This document shows positions 26,983-35,371 of a DNA stretch of 64,000 nt, in pieces. The notes below the pieces were generated by a model. That model did no database searches. It was not told the DNA's origin and worked only from the letters and a program-made list of their open reading frames with translations. The stretch is from DAHUXD01 sp963736455. Its GTDB lineage: Bacteria; Acidobacteriota; Thermoanaerobaculia; UBA5066; Gp7-AA6. The stretch covers positions 1,178,001 through 1,242,000 of the forward strand of contig CAVTON010000002.1 in assembly GCA_963736455.1 (NCBI GenBank), read 5' to 3'. The position numbers were made by a program, and so were the translations under genes. Position 1 is the first letter of the stretch, and each line of letters starts with the position of its first letter.

Positions 26983-27997
26983 GCACGCCGTCGGCGGGCG
27001 ATTTCGCGGGGGAGCGGGTCCTCGTCACCGGCGGCGCCGGCTTCATCGGCTCGCATCTGTCCGGGGCGCTGGTCGCGCGGGGAGCCGTCGTGCGCGTCCT
27101 CGACGACTTCTCCAACGGCAGGGACGAGAACCTCGAGCCGATCCGGGGCCGCATCGAAGTCGTGCGGGGCGACATCCGCGACGCCGAAGCCTGTCAGCGT
27201 GCGGTCGAGGGCGTGCGGACCGTGTTCCACCTCGCGGCTCTCGGATCCGTTCCGCGCTCCATCCACGACCCCGCCACCAGCTTCGCGGTCAACGTCGGAG
27301 GAACGGTCAACGTGTTCGCGGCGGCGCGTCGCGCGGCTGCCGCCCGCGTCGTGTATGCCTCGTCGTCGAGCGTCTATGGGGACAGCGCGGCCCTGCCGAA
27401 GCGCGAAGGGGAGGAAGGGGAGCCGCTCTCTCCGTACGCGCTGTCCAAAGTCCGTCGAACGAGCAGCTGGCCGCCGTCTTCGGCCGCTGCTACGGAATGG
27501 GTTTCGTGGGTCTTCGCTACTTCAACGTCTATGGGCCGCGTCAGGACCCCGACGGCCCCTATGCGGCGGTGATCCCCCGGTTCTTCAAGGCCTGCCTCAC
27601 CGGGAGTCCGCCCGTCATCTTCGGGGACGGCACGCAGAGCCGCGATTTCACCTTCGTCGAGGACGCCGTCGAAGCGACGCTGCTCGCCGCCAGGGCGCCG
27701 CTCGAGTCGTGCGGCCGGGCGTATAACGTCGCCGGGGGCAGCCGCACGACCGTGAACGAGCTCGCGCGCCGCGTCGCCGAAGCCGTGGGGGGCGGTCTCG
27801 AGCCCCGGTACGAACCGGGCCGGCCGGGCGACGTCGCGCATTCGCTCGCGGACCTCGACCGGTCGGCCGCGGCGCTGGGCTTTCGCCCCCGCGTGGGCGT
27901 GGCCGAGGGACTGAAGCGCTCGGCGGACCATTACCGGAGCCTCTTCGGCCGGAGCGCGGCCGCGCGCGCGGCCGGCCGTGGAGTGGCGAGCTCATGA
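26979..27997 (+). CDS. UDP-HexNAc 4-epimerase-like SDR, WbpP/Gne type, frame-broken
   Basis: This is an extended SDR epimerase of ~338 residues in two frames. The first frame starts at ATG 26979 with the Rossmann motif VLVTGGAGFIGSHLSGALVA, VVRGDIRD, FHLAALGSVPRSIHDP, the catalytic Ser region YASSSSVYGDS and YALSK (YxxxK). The second frame (from ~27465) resumes EQLAAVFGRCYGMGFVGLRY and continues FNVYGPRQDPDGPYAAVIP, SRDFTFVEDAVEATL and RPGDVAHSLADL to the end. The break lies in CCAAAGTCCGTCGAACGAG, where two extra bases would restore a SKSVNEQL reading. SVPRSI and NVYGPRQDP match WbpP/Gne-type UDP-GlcNAc(A) 4-epimerases. The catalytic residues are intact. Confidence 0.82.
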
Positions 27998-28842
27998 GCC
28001 GCGCGATCGCTCCCCCGGCGGATCTCCCCTCGATCGTCATTACGCCGACGAAGGGCTGGACCGCGCTCAAGCTCCACGATCTGTGGACGTTTCGAGAGCT
28101 GCTCTACTTCCTGGTGTGGCGCGACATCAAGGTTCGCTACAAGCAGACGGCGCTCGGCATCCTGTGGGCGATCATTCAGCCGTTCTTTTCGATGGTGCTC
28201 TTCAGCATCTTCTTCGGCCGGCTCGCCAAGATGCCCTCGGACGGGGTTCCCTATCCGATTTTCAGCTACGTCGGCCTCGTGCCATGGAACTTCTTCGCGA
28301 ACGGCCTCAGCCAGTCGTCGAACAGCCTCGTGGAGAGCGCCAACCTGATTCGCAAGGTGTATTTTCCGAGGCTGACCATCCCCATCTCGACCGTGCTCGG
28401 CGGAGTGGTGGATTTCGCGATCGCCTTCGTCGTGCTGCTCGGAATGATGCTCTGGTACCACATCTACCCGACCGCCCGGGTCCTCTGGCTCCCGGCGTTT
28501 CTGCTGCTCGCGTTCGTGACCGCGCTCGCCGTGGGCCTCTGGCTGTCCGTGCTGAACGTGGAATATCGCGACGTCCGATACACGATTCCGTTCGTCACGC
28601 AGTTCTGGATGTTCGCGACGCCCGTCGTCTATCCGAGCAGCCTGCTTTCCGAGCCCTGGCGCACTTTCTACGGTTTGAATCCGATGGTCGGCGTCGTGGA
28701 AGGATTCCGCTGGGCGCTGCTCGGCACGAATTCGGCTCCGGGGCCCACGATCGCCGTGTCGGCCGCGGCCGCGCTGCTGTTGCTGATCGGCGGAGCGTTC
28801 TATTTCCGGCGGATGGAGCAGACCTTTGCCGACGTGGTGTGA
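27994..28842 (+). CDS. wzm: polysaccharide ABC exporter permease, Wzm type (282 aa)
   Basis: This is the ABC-2 membrane subunit that moves a lipid-linked polysaccharide across the inner membrane. ATG 27994 overlaps the preceding stop. The amphipathic gate helix region LWTFRELLYFLVWRDIKVRY is followed by six membrane segments: LGILWAIIQPFFSMVLFSIF, a periplasmic-side FSYVGLVPWNFFANGLSQSS, VVDFAIAFVVLLGMMLW, LWLPAFLLLAFVTALAVGLW, FVTQFWMFATPVVYPSSLL, and the last helix in AALLLLIGGAFYF. NVEYRDVRY and GLNPMVGVVEGFRWALLG are hallmark motifs of Wzm/TagG-like permeases. The ATPase partner follows directly. Confidence 0.95.
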   Translation: MSRAIAPPADLPSIVITPTKGWTALKLHDLWTFRELLYFLVWRDIKVRYKQTALGILWAIIQPFFSMVLFSIFFGRLAKMPSDGVPYPIFSYVGLVPWNFFANGLSQSSNSLVESANLIRKVYFPRLTIPISTVLGGVVDFAIAFVVLLGMMLWYHIYPTARVLWLPAFLLLAFVTALAVGLWLSVLNVEYRDVRYTIPFVTQFWMFATPVVYPSSLLSEPWRTFYGLNPMVGVVEGFRWALLGTNSAPGPTIAVSAAAALLLLIGGAFYFRRMEQTFADVV

Positions 28843-28850
28843 GGCCGAAG

Positions 28851-30161
28851 GTGAGTGAGCGCGCGATCCGGGTCGAGAACCTGAGCAAGCGCTACCGGCT
28901 CTGGCAGAAACGGGAGCGCTACAAGACGCTCCGCGACATCGTCGCGGACGGCGTGACCCGGCCGTTCCGGGCCGTTCGTTCCCTCTGGGGCGGGGGCGGC
29001 GAAACCCGGGACGAGTCCGAGACGCTCTGGGCGCTGCGGGACCTGTCCTTCGAGGTCCACGCGGGCGAGGTGGTCGGCATCATCGGCCGCAACGGTGCCG
29101 GGAAGAGCACTCTGTTGAAGGTTCTGTCGCGGATCACGGAGCCGACGACGGGATCCGTGGAAATCCACGGGCGCGTGGGATCGCTCCTGGAGGTGGGGAC
29201 CGGGTTCCACCCGGAGCTGACCGGCGGCGAAAACATCTACCTGAACGGGGTCATCCTCGGAATGCGCCGCCGCGAAATCGACCAGAAATTCGACGAGATC
29301 GTCGCGTTCGCGCAGGTGGAAAAGTTCGTCGAGACGCCCGTCAAGCACTACTCGTCCGGGATGTACCTGCGCCTGGCCTTCGCCGTCGCCGCGCATCTCG
29401 AGCCCGAGATCCTGCTCGTGGACGAGGTCCTCGCGGTCGGCGATGCCGCGTTCCAGCGAAAGTGCCTCGACAAGATGGAGGAAGTGGGGCAGCGGGGCCG
29501 CACGGTGCTCTTCATCTCTCACAACATGCCGGCGATCACGCGCCTGTGCGAGCGGTCGATCCTCCTGAACAACGGGACCGTCATCAGCGACGGGCCTTCG
29601 CACGAGGTGGTCGGCGCGTACCTGCGTTCCGGCCTCGGCACCTCGGCCATGCGGGAATGGAGAGAAGGAGAGCGCGCGCCCGGCAACCGCATCGTTCGCC
29701 TCCGCGCCGTTCGCGTCCGCTCCGAGGACGGCGAAATCCGGGAAGCCGTCGACATCCGGAAGCCGGTGGACATCGAGCTCGAGTACGACGTGCTCGAACC
29801 GGGATGGATCCTGTGCCCGATCGTCGACTTCTACAACGAGGAAGGAACGTGCATCTTCGGCGCGATCGACCAGACGGAGTGGCGGGACCGGCCCCGGCCC
29901 CTCGGCCGCTACGTTTCGTCGGCGCGGATTCCGGGCAACTTCCTGGCCGAGGGCACCGTGGTCGTCAACGTGAGCATGCGCACCCTGCAGCCCCAGTATC
30001 GCCATTTCAAGGAGCAGCACGCGGTGGCATTCCAGGTGGTCGACAGCCTCGCCGGAGACTCGGCGCGCGGAGACTACGCGGGAGCGTTCGACGGCGCGGT
30101 TCGGCCGATACTGGACTGGACGACGAGCGTGGAAGAGAAGCATGGCGCATCGGTCGGCTAG
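28851..30161 (+). CDS. wzt: polysaccharide ABC exporter ATPase with carbohydrate-binding C-terminus, Wzt type (436 aa)
   Basis: GTG 28851 has GAGG six bases upstream and lies 8 nt after the permease gene. Residues 1-250 are an ABC ATPase: Walker A GRNGAGKST at 79-87, the Wzt-typical signature HYSSGMYLRLAFAVAAHLEP, Walker B EILLVDEVLAVGD and the H-loop LFISHNMPA. A ~25-residue insertion before Walker A (RSLWGGGGETRDESETLW) is normal in this family. Residues ~265-425 form a Wzt_C-like jelly-roll (VDIELEYDVLEPGWILCPIV, YVSSARIPGNFLAEGTVVVN) which in known systems binds the modified non-reducing end of the polymer before export. This implies a chain-terminating modification, for which the adjacent methyltransferase domain at 30142-31947 is a candidate. 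Confidence 0.95.
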   Translation: MSERAIRVENLSKRYRLWQKRERYKTLRDIVADGVTRPFRAVRSLWGGGGETRDESETLWALRDLSFEVHAGEVVGIIGRNGAGKSTLLKVLSRITEPTTGSVEIHGRVGSLLEVGTGFHPELTGGENIYLNGVILGMRRREIDQKFDEIVAFAQVEKFVETPVKHYSSGMYLRLAFAVAAHLEPEILLVDEVLAVGDAAFQRKCLDKMEEVGQRGRTVLFISHNMPAITRLCERSILLNNGTVISDGPSHEVVGAYLRSGLGTSAMREWREGERAPGNRIVRLRAVRVRSEDGEIREAVDIRKPVDIELEYDVLEPGWILCPIVDFYNEEGTCIFGAIDQTEWRDRPRPLGRYVSSARIPGNFLAEGTVVVNVSMRTLQPQYRHFKEQHAVAFQVVDSLAGDSARGDYAGAFDGAVRPILDWTTSVEEKHGASVG

Positions 30162-31947
30162 CGGGCTGGGCATGAGACTGAGCGACGCGCGAGAGCTCGC
30201 GCGGGGGTATGTCGGCGGCTGGATGGATCCCCGGGTCATCCACCGCTCCGGGGTCCGCGTGCTCTGCTACCACGGGGTGGTCGAGCGGAAGGTGGATCCG
30301 CGCGTCGAGAGGAACCAGCATCTGCTCTCCCGGTTCATCAGTCAGGTCGAGTACATGCGCCGTTTCCGCATCCTGAGCCTGCCGGAGCTGCTCGACGAGC
30401 TCGCGGCTTCGAGCAAGCCCAAGGCTCCGGCGGCCGTGATCACCTTCGACGACGCGTGCGCGAACAGCCTCATGGCGGCCGAGGTCCTGGGAGAACGAAA
30501 AATCCCCTGGTTCCTGTTCGTTCCGGTCGGGGAGATCGGTCAGGACCGCGCGATGTGGACGGTCGACCTCTCGCTCCTGATGCTCTACGGGAAGGCGGAC
30601 CGCGTCGAGGTCAAGGACCGCGCCTGGTCGCTCTCGAGCCGCGAGGAGAGGGAGACCGCCTTTCAGTTTCTGAGGCACATGCTCAAGTCGATGCCCGCGG
30701 ACGAGCGAAAGACCACGATGGGGTGCCTGAGGCAGCAGTTCCCGAGCGGGGAGTCGGCGCGCCTGGTCGACCGATTCCCGGCCTTCCGGATGCTCTCCTG
30801 GGCCGAGATCCGGCAGCTCGCCCACGCCGGGGTCGAGATCGGCAGCCACGGCCTTCATCACGAGATCCATCACGACTGGCAGCCGGTCGAGGCCCGGACC
30901 GTCGAGCTCGTCGAATCGCGACGGGAGCTCGAGCAGCAGCTCGGCAAGTCCTGCAACACCTTCGCCTTTCCGAACGGCAACTTCGTGGCGTCCTCGGCGC
31001 AGGAGGTCGCCCGCGCGGGCTACACGCTGGCGTTCACGACCCGCCCCGGAACGGCCACTCCCGCGAGCAACCGCTTCCTGCTTCCCCGGTTGAGCGCTCC
31101 GGGCTCCCTGGCCGCGTTCGTCCGAGAGTACTGGTGGGCGGGGACCGTTCCGCCGCCGCCACCGGCGACGGCCGCGCCGGCGGTCCCGGAGGACGCGGGC
31201 GCCGAGGCCGACGCGGTTGCCCCGGGCACGGCGGTCCCGCCCATCGATTCCCAGCGCGAGTTCTACAACGAGCGGTGGAGCGGGTACGAATTCGCCAACA
31301 GCCTGAAGCTCGCTCGAGCGGTGTCGATCCTCGAAAGCGTGGCCTTCACGAAGCTCCGCGAGCCCCGGATCGTGGATCTCGGCTGTGGATCCGGCTGGTT
31401 GACCGCGATCGTCGGAACGTTCGGGCCGGCGATCGGCGTCGAGCTCTCGGACGAGGCGGTCCGGACGGCGGCGGCCCGCTACGGCCACATCGGTCTCGTC
31501 CAGTCGGACATCTTCGCGTGGAAATACCCGCGCCAGGCCTTCGACATCGTCATCAGCCAGGAAGTCATCGAGCACGTCCCCGACCAGCCGGAATACCTTC
31601 GGATCGCGCACGATCTCCTGAAGCCGGGTGGGTTCCTGATCCTGACGACGCCGAACGCCGAGACCATGAACGCCATGGAGGCCGACCAGAGCGCGAGCTG
31701 GTCTCAGCAGCCGATCGAGTCGCTGCTGAGCCGCCGGGAGCTGCGGAGACTGCTCCGGCCCTACTTTCGGGTTCGGCGGCTCTCGACGATCGTTCCCAAC
31801 TTCGGGGTCGCGGGGGTCCGCCGTTTTCTCAACTCCTATCGGCTCCGGCGGGTCCTGTCTGTCTGCGGGCTGGGCGACGCGTTCGATGCATGGCGGTTGC
31901 GCCTCGGCTACGGCCTCCACACGATCGTCGTCGCCCGGAAGCGATGA
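30142..31947 (+). CDS. polysaccharide deacetylase (NodB) - methyltransferase fusion (601 aa)
   Basis: Two domains sit in one uninterrupted frame. Residues ~25-330 are a NodB-homology deacetylase: VRVLCYHGVVERKVDPRV, AAVITFDDACANSL (acidic pair), VEIGSHGLHHEIHH (metal His) and CNTFAFPNGNF. A Pro/Ala-rich linker (VPPPPPATAAPAVPEDAGAE) follows at ~334-365. Residues ~375-600 are a class I SAM methyltransferase: RIVDLGCGSGWLTAIVG, IGVELSDEAVRTAAARYG, FDIVISQEVIEHV and LKPGGFLILTTPNAETM. ATG 30142 overlaps the Wzt gene by 20 nt; ATG 30172 is an alternative. It could deacetylate and methylate the growing chain, perhaps providing the end modification read by the Wzt C-terminal domain. That link is inference. 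Confidence 0.88.
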   Translation: MAHRSASGLGMRLSDARELARGYVGGWMDPRVIHRSGVRVLCYHGVVERKVDPRVERNQHLLSRFISQVEYMRRFRILSLPELLDELAASSKPKAPAAVITFDDACANSLMAAEVLGERKIPWFLFVPVGEIGQDRAMWTVDLSLLMLYGKADRVEVKDRAWSLSSREERETAFQFLRHMLKSMPADERKTTMGCLRQQFPSGESARLVDRFPAFRMLSWAEIRQLAHAGVEIGSHGLHHEIHHDWQPVEARTVELVESRRELEQQLGKSCNTFAFPNGNFVASSAQEVARAGYTLAFTTRPGTATPASNRFLLPRLSAPGSLAAFVREYWWAGTVPPPPPATAAPAVPEDAGAEADAVAPGTAVPPIDSQREFYNERWSGYEFANSLKLARAVSILESVAFTKLREPRIVDLGCGSGWLTAIVGTFGPAIGVELSDEAVRTAAARYGHIGLVQSDIFAWKYPRQAFDIVISQEVIEHVPDQPEYLRIAHDLLKPGGFLILTTPNAETMNAMEADQSASWSQQPIESLLSRRELRRLLRPYFRVRRLSTIVPNFGVAGVRRFLNSYRLRRVLSVCGLGDAFDAWRLRLGYGLHTIVVARKR

Positions 31948-33545
31948 GCGTCGAGCGCACGAAAGCGATCGCGGCCGTGGGTCTCGCGGCCGCGGCGCTG
32001 CTCGTCTTCCTCTTCGTCTCGAGCCGGCGCCGCGTCGCCGGCTACGGCGTCGAGACGGACTTCTACGGCGACTATGCGCCCGACGCCGTACGGCTCCGGA
32101 CCGGCCAGTTTCCGTTGAACGAGTTCCAGGGCCCCGGCTACCCGGCGGTGCTGGCGGTCGTCGAGACGATGATCCCCGATCCGTTTCTTGCGGGCCGCGT
32201 GATCTCGGCGGTCTGCGCGGCGGCCTCCGGCCTGCTGGCCTATGCGCTGTTCACCGAGCTGTTCGGCGGCGCGGTCGGGCTCTCGAGCGAGCTGCTCCTG
32301 CTGGCGGGCGGCGTGTTTCCGACCCTGGCTCTGACGGCCTCGACCGACATGCTGTTTCTCGCGTTGTGCCTGGGGGCCTTCGCGGCGTTCGGGAGCCGCA
32401 TGCGCCCGTCCGTGCGCATCCTCGCGGCGGGGATGATCGCGGGCGGCGCCTTCCTCGTTCGATACAACGGCGTGTTTCTCCTGCCCGCGCTCGTGGTCGG
32501 CATCCTGGTTTCGCGTGAGCTCGGCCGAACTCTCGGCGCCCGACTGGGACATGCGGGACTCCTGCTCGCCGGCGCGCTCCTGGTCGCGCTGCCCTGGTTC
32601 TATGCCAATGCCCGGCACACGGGTTCGCCGCTGTCCAACTCGAACTATCTGAACGTCGCGACGGAGTTCTACGGCGCCCGCTTCGGCGCCGACGCGACCG
32701 GCGACGGCACCGGGATCATGAGCCGGCACTTCCATTCCCTCGGCGACGTTCTGCGCTTCGATCCCGTCCGGATCCTTCGCCACTATCCCGTCAACCTCGG
32801 GACCAACGTCTATCGCAGTTTCACGACGCGCCTGGTCGGGCCGTTCATTGGTTTCGCTGCGCTCGCCGGCGCCCTGTTCCTCGCGCGGACCGGGCCGCGG
32901 ACGGCCCTCGCCGCCGCCCTCGCCTCAGGCTGGGTGGTGTACGTGGCGCTTCTTGGGCTGACGCACTGGGATGCGCGCTACTACCTGTTCGCGGGCGCCG
33001 TCTACGCGGGGCTCGCGGCGTACGCGCTCTGGCGGATTTCCGGCTGGGCCGCGGAGCGATTCGGATCTCCGCGCTCGATCCGCTGGGCGGCCGCCGCGCT
33101 GGTTCTCCTGTTCGGCGCGGTCTCCGCGCGCGCCTCGATCGCGCAGGCGAGGGCGTTCATCCGGGCGGATCCCGTCGAGGTCCTGGACGCCTGCCAGGCC
33201 CTTCGGGCCCGGGGCGCTCGGGGCGCCCGCATCCTCGAGCGCAAGCCGCATCTGGCCTTCGTCTGCGGGCAGACGGACGCCGAGTTCCCGCTGCTCGTCG
33301 TCGGTCGGCGAGCTCGGCGAGTGGCTCCACAGCATCCCGCCGACTACGTCGTCATGAGCTCGATCGAGGCGGGCCGCCGCAAGGGTTTGGCCGAGCTCCG
33401 CGATCCGGCAAGCGCGCCGGAATGGCTCGAGCCCGTCTACGTCCGCGCCGAGCCGCTCTTCATTCTTTATGCCGTCGACGCGGCGCAGCTGGCCGAGCAA
33501 CGACTCCGGCCGGGCGCGCAGCCCGCCGCGGAGCCTGCGCCGTGA
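31944..33545 (+). CDS. PMT/ArnT-type membrane glycosyltransferase, paralogue A (533 aa)
   Basis: ATG 31944 overlaps the preceding stop. After TM1 (AIAAVGLAAAALLVFLFVSS) comes the acidic first loop YGVETDFYGDYAPDAVRLRT and FQGPGYPAVLAVVE, then about eleven helices and a soluble tail. FLVRYNGVFLLPALVVG, PWFYANARHTGSPLSNSNYL and THWDARYYLFAGAVYAGL are shared, position by position, with the minus-strand gene at 54335-55915, so the two are paralogues. Near 33290-33340 the reading VGRRARRVAPQHPADYVV disagrees with the paralogue, while the neighbouring frame gives GELGEWLHSIP, which agrees, so two compensating single-base errors are likely. It would transfer a sugar from polyprenyl phosphate at the periplasmic face. 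Confidence 0.86.
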   Translation: MSVERTKAIAAVGLAAAALLVFLFVSSRRRVAGYGVETDFYGDYAPDAVRLRTGQFPLNEFQGPGYPAVLAVVETMIPDPFLAGRVISAVCAAASGLLAYALFTELFGGAVGLSSELLLLAGGVFPTLALTASTDMLFLALCLGAFAAFGSRMRPSVRILAAGMIAGGAFLVRYNGVFLLPALVVGILVSRELGRTLGARLGHAGLLLAGALLVALPWFYANARHTGSPLSNSNYLNVATEFYGARFGADATGDGTGIMSRHFHSLGDVLRFDPVRILRHYPVNLGTNVYRSFTTRLVGPFIGFAALAGALFLARTGPRTALAAALASGWVVYVALLGLTHWDARYYLFAGAVYAGLAAYALWRISGWAAERFGSPRSIRWAAAALVLLFGAVSARASIAQARAFIRADPVEVLDACQALRARGARGARILERKPHLAFVCGQTDAEFPLLVVGRRARRVAPQHPADYVVMSSIEAGRRKGLAELRDPASAPEWLEPVYVRAEPLFILYAVDAAQLAEQRLRPGAQPAAEPAP

Positions 33546-33616
33546 GCGCTCCCTCGAGCGTGGCGGCCCCGGAAGGGGCGGATGCGGCGCCCGCGTGAGT
33601 CTCGGTCTGCGGCGAC

Positions 33617-35371
33617 GTGCTCGTCCAGTGGGGCGACGTCCGTCCGGTGAAGGGCCGGGACGGCTCGACGCGGTGGGAGACTGAATCCCGCCGCCGGGAA
33701 TGGACCATCCTGCGGCAGCCGCCGAGCGCGTCCTGGCGCGGCTTTCCGATCGCCGGGCTCGACTCCCCGCCCTGGAAGATCTGGATCATCGGCGAGGCGA
33801 GCGGCCGCGCGGAGGGTTCGACGGGGAGCGGGTTCTTTCAGTCGCTCGTTCGCGGAGAGCGGCCGGGGAGCGCGATCAACGGTCATCTCGCCGTTCTCGC
33901 CTGGAACGAGCAGGAGCGGTCCTGGCACGCCTGGACCGACCGATTCGGGACGGTCCATCTGTACCATGCGAGCGACGGGTCCCGCGCCGCCCTCGGGACG
34001 TTTTCTCCCGCGGTGGCGGCGAGCGCCTCGCGAAAGCGCCTGGACTGGGGCGCCCTCTCCGGCTTCTTCGCGTTCGGATATTTCCAGGGCGACCGCACGC
34101 ATTACGACGACGTGCGCATCCTGCGGCCCGCCTCTCACTACGTCTTCGACGAGAGCGGCCGCATCCAGCGCCAGGAGCGCTACTGGGAGTGGTTCCACCG
34201 TCCGGATCCCCGGCGGACGCTCGGGGAGACCACGGCCGGATTCGCGGACGCCCTGCACGCCGTGCTCGACGAGCAGACCGAGGAGGGGCGGATCGCCCTT
34301 CCGATCTCGGGGGGCCTCGATTCGCGCACGGCCGTCGCCGCGCTGACGCGGACCGATCGCGGGACGGGAAACGCCCGGTTCTGGTCCTACTCGTACGGCT
34401 ATTCCGACGACTCGGTGGAGATCCGGATCGCCGAGAAGATCGCGCGCGGGCGCCGGCTGCCGTTTCGGCCGTTGACCATCGGCCCGTACCTCTTCGACCG
34501 GATCGATGAAATCGCCGCCTGCATCGAGGGATTCAACGACCTCACGCAGAGCCGTCAGGCCGCGGCGACGACGCTGCTCGCCGGGGAAGCGGACGCGGTC
34601 ATCGCGGCGCACGTCGGCGACGTCTGGCTGGACGACATCGGCCTCGTGGGCGCGGGGAAGCCCGATCTGCCCGATCTCGTCTCGCACGCCATCGCGAAGA
34701 CGAGCAAGCGCGGAGGCGACTGGCTGCTGCAAAACGTGGCCCGCCCGAACCTCGGCGGCGACCCAACCGAATCCCTGCGCGCCGCCGTGGAGAGCGAGCT
34801 CCAGGGGCTCGAGTCGATCGAAGACGCCGACTTCCGGGTCAAGGCCTTCAAGATCAGCCAATGGATCTTCCGCTGGACGTTCGCGGGCATCCGCATGTAC
34901 CAGGCGGGGGTCTTTCCGAGGCTGCCGTTCTGCGATACCCGCCTGACCGACTTCTTCGCGACCGTCCCGAGCTCCGCCGTCGCCGGCCGCGGGCTCCAGA
35001 TCGAATACCTGAAGCGATTCGCTCCGGACCTCGCCCGGGTGACGTGGCAGGCGTACGAGACCAATCTCTTCCGCTACCGCTACTATCGTTCATGGCTGCT
35101 TCCGGCGCGTGCGCTCCGCAAGCTCCGAAGGACGCTCGCCCCGCCGCGGACGTCCACCCGCAACTGGGAGGTTCAGTTCCAGGGAGACCGCGGCCGCCGG
35201 GGACTCGCCGAGTGGCTGACGAGGCCGGGCCTGAAGCTGCACGACCTCGTGGCCCGGGAGCGCATCGAGGAGCTTCTCGGGCGCTTCCGCGCGCAGCCGC
35301 TGGAGGAGGGACGGGGCTATACCGTCTCGATGCTGTTGACCTTTTCGGCGTGGCTGGAGCGTCATGCCTGA
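33617..35371 (+). CDS. asparagine-synthase-like amidotransferase of the polysaccharide locus (584 aa)
   Basis: Residues ~60-170 show a class-II glutamine-amidotransferase-like fold (GHLAVLAWNEQERSWHAWTD, VHLYHASDGSRAALGTFSPA, FFAFGYFQGDRTHYDDVRIL) but the N-terminal catalytic Cys is not at the start. The synthetase domain has the PP-loop IALPISGGLDSRTAVAAL, then FWSYSYGYSDDSVEIRIAEK and a C-terminal region with the PFCDTRLTDFFATVPS motif. Such proteins in O-antigen loci amidate uronic acids (WbpS-like). The nearby WbpA-type dehydrogenase makes that role plausible. GTG 33617 is the first start after an in-frame TGA at 33596. A GTG at 33542 overlapping the previous stop is in the same frame but blocked by that TGA, so the N-terminus may be damaged. 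Confidence 0.8.
   Translation: MLVQWGDVRPVKGRDGSTRWETESRRREWTILRQPPSASWRGFPIAGLDSPPWKIWIIGEASGRAEGSTGSGFFQSLVRGERPGSAINGHLAVLAWNEQERSWHAWTDRFGTVHLYHASDGSRAALGTFSPAVAASASRKRLDWGALSGFFAFGYFQGDRTHYDDVRILRPASHYVFDESGRIQRQERYWEWFHRPDPRRTLGETTAGFADALHAVLDEQTEEGRIALPISGGLDSRTAVAALTRTDRGTGNARFWSYSYGYSDDSVEIRIAEKIARGRRLPFRPLTIGPYLFDRIDEIAACIEGFNDLTQSRQAAATTLLAGEADAVIAAHVGDVWLDDIGLVGAGKPDLPDLVSHAIAKTSKRGGDWLLQNVARPNLGGDPTESLRAAVESELQGLESIEDADFRVKAFKISQWIFRWTFAGIRMYQAGVFPRLPFCDTRLTDFFATVPSSAVAGRGLQIEYLKRFAPDLARVTWQAYETNLFRYRYYRSWLLPARALRKLRRTLAPPRTSTRNWEVQFQGDRGRRGLAEWLTRPGLKLHDLVARERIEELLGRFRAQPLEEGRGYTVSMLLTFSAWLERHA

Noticed and set aside
33542..33598. GTG 33542 as start of the asparagine-synthase-like gene
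   Set aside because: It overlaps the previous stop nicely, but an in-frame TGA at 33596 ends it after 18 codons; it would be valid only if that stop is a sequence error.
33617..35371. Lasso-peptide cyclase (asparagine-synthase homologue)
   Set aside because: No leader peptidase/RRE partner or precursor peptide is adjacent; the flanking genes are membrane and cytoplasmic glycosyltransferases.
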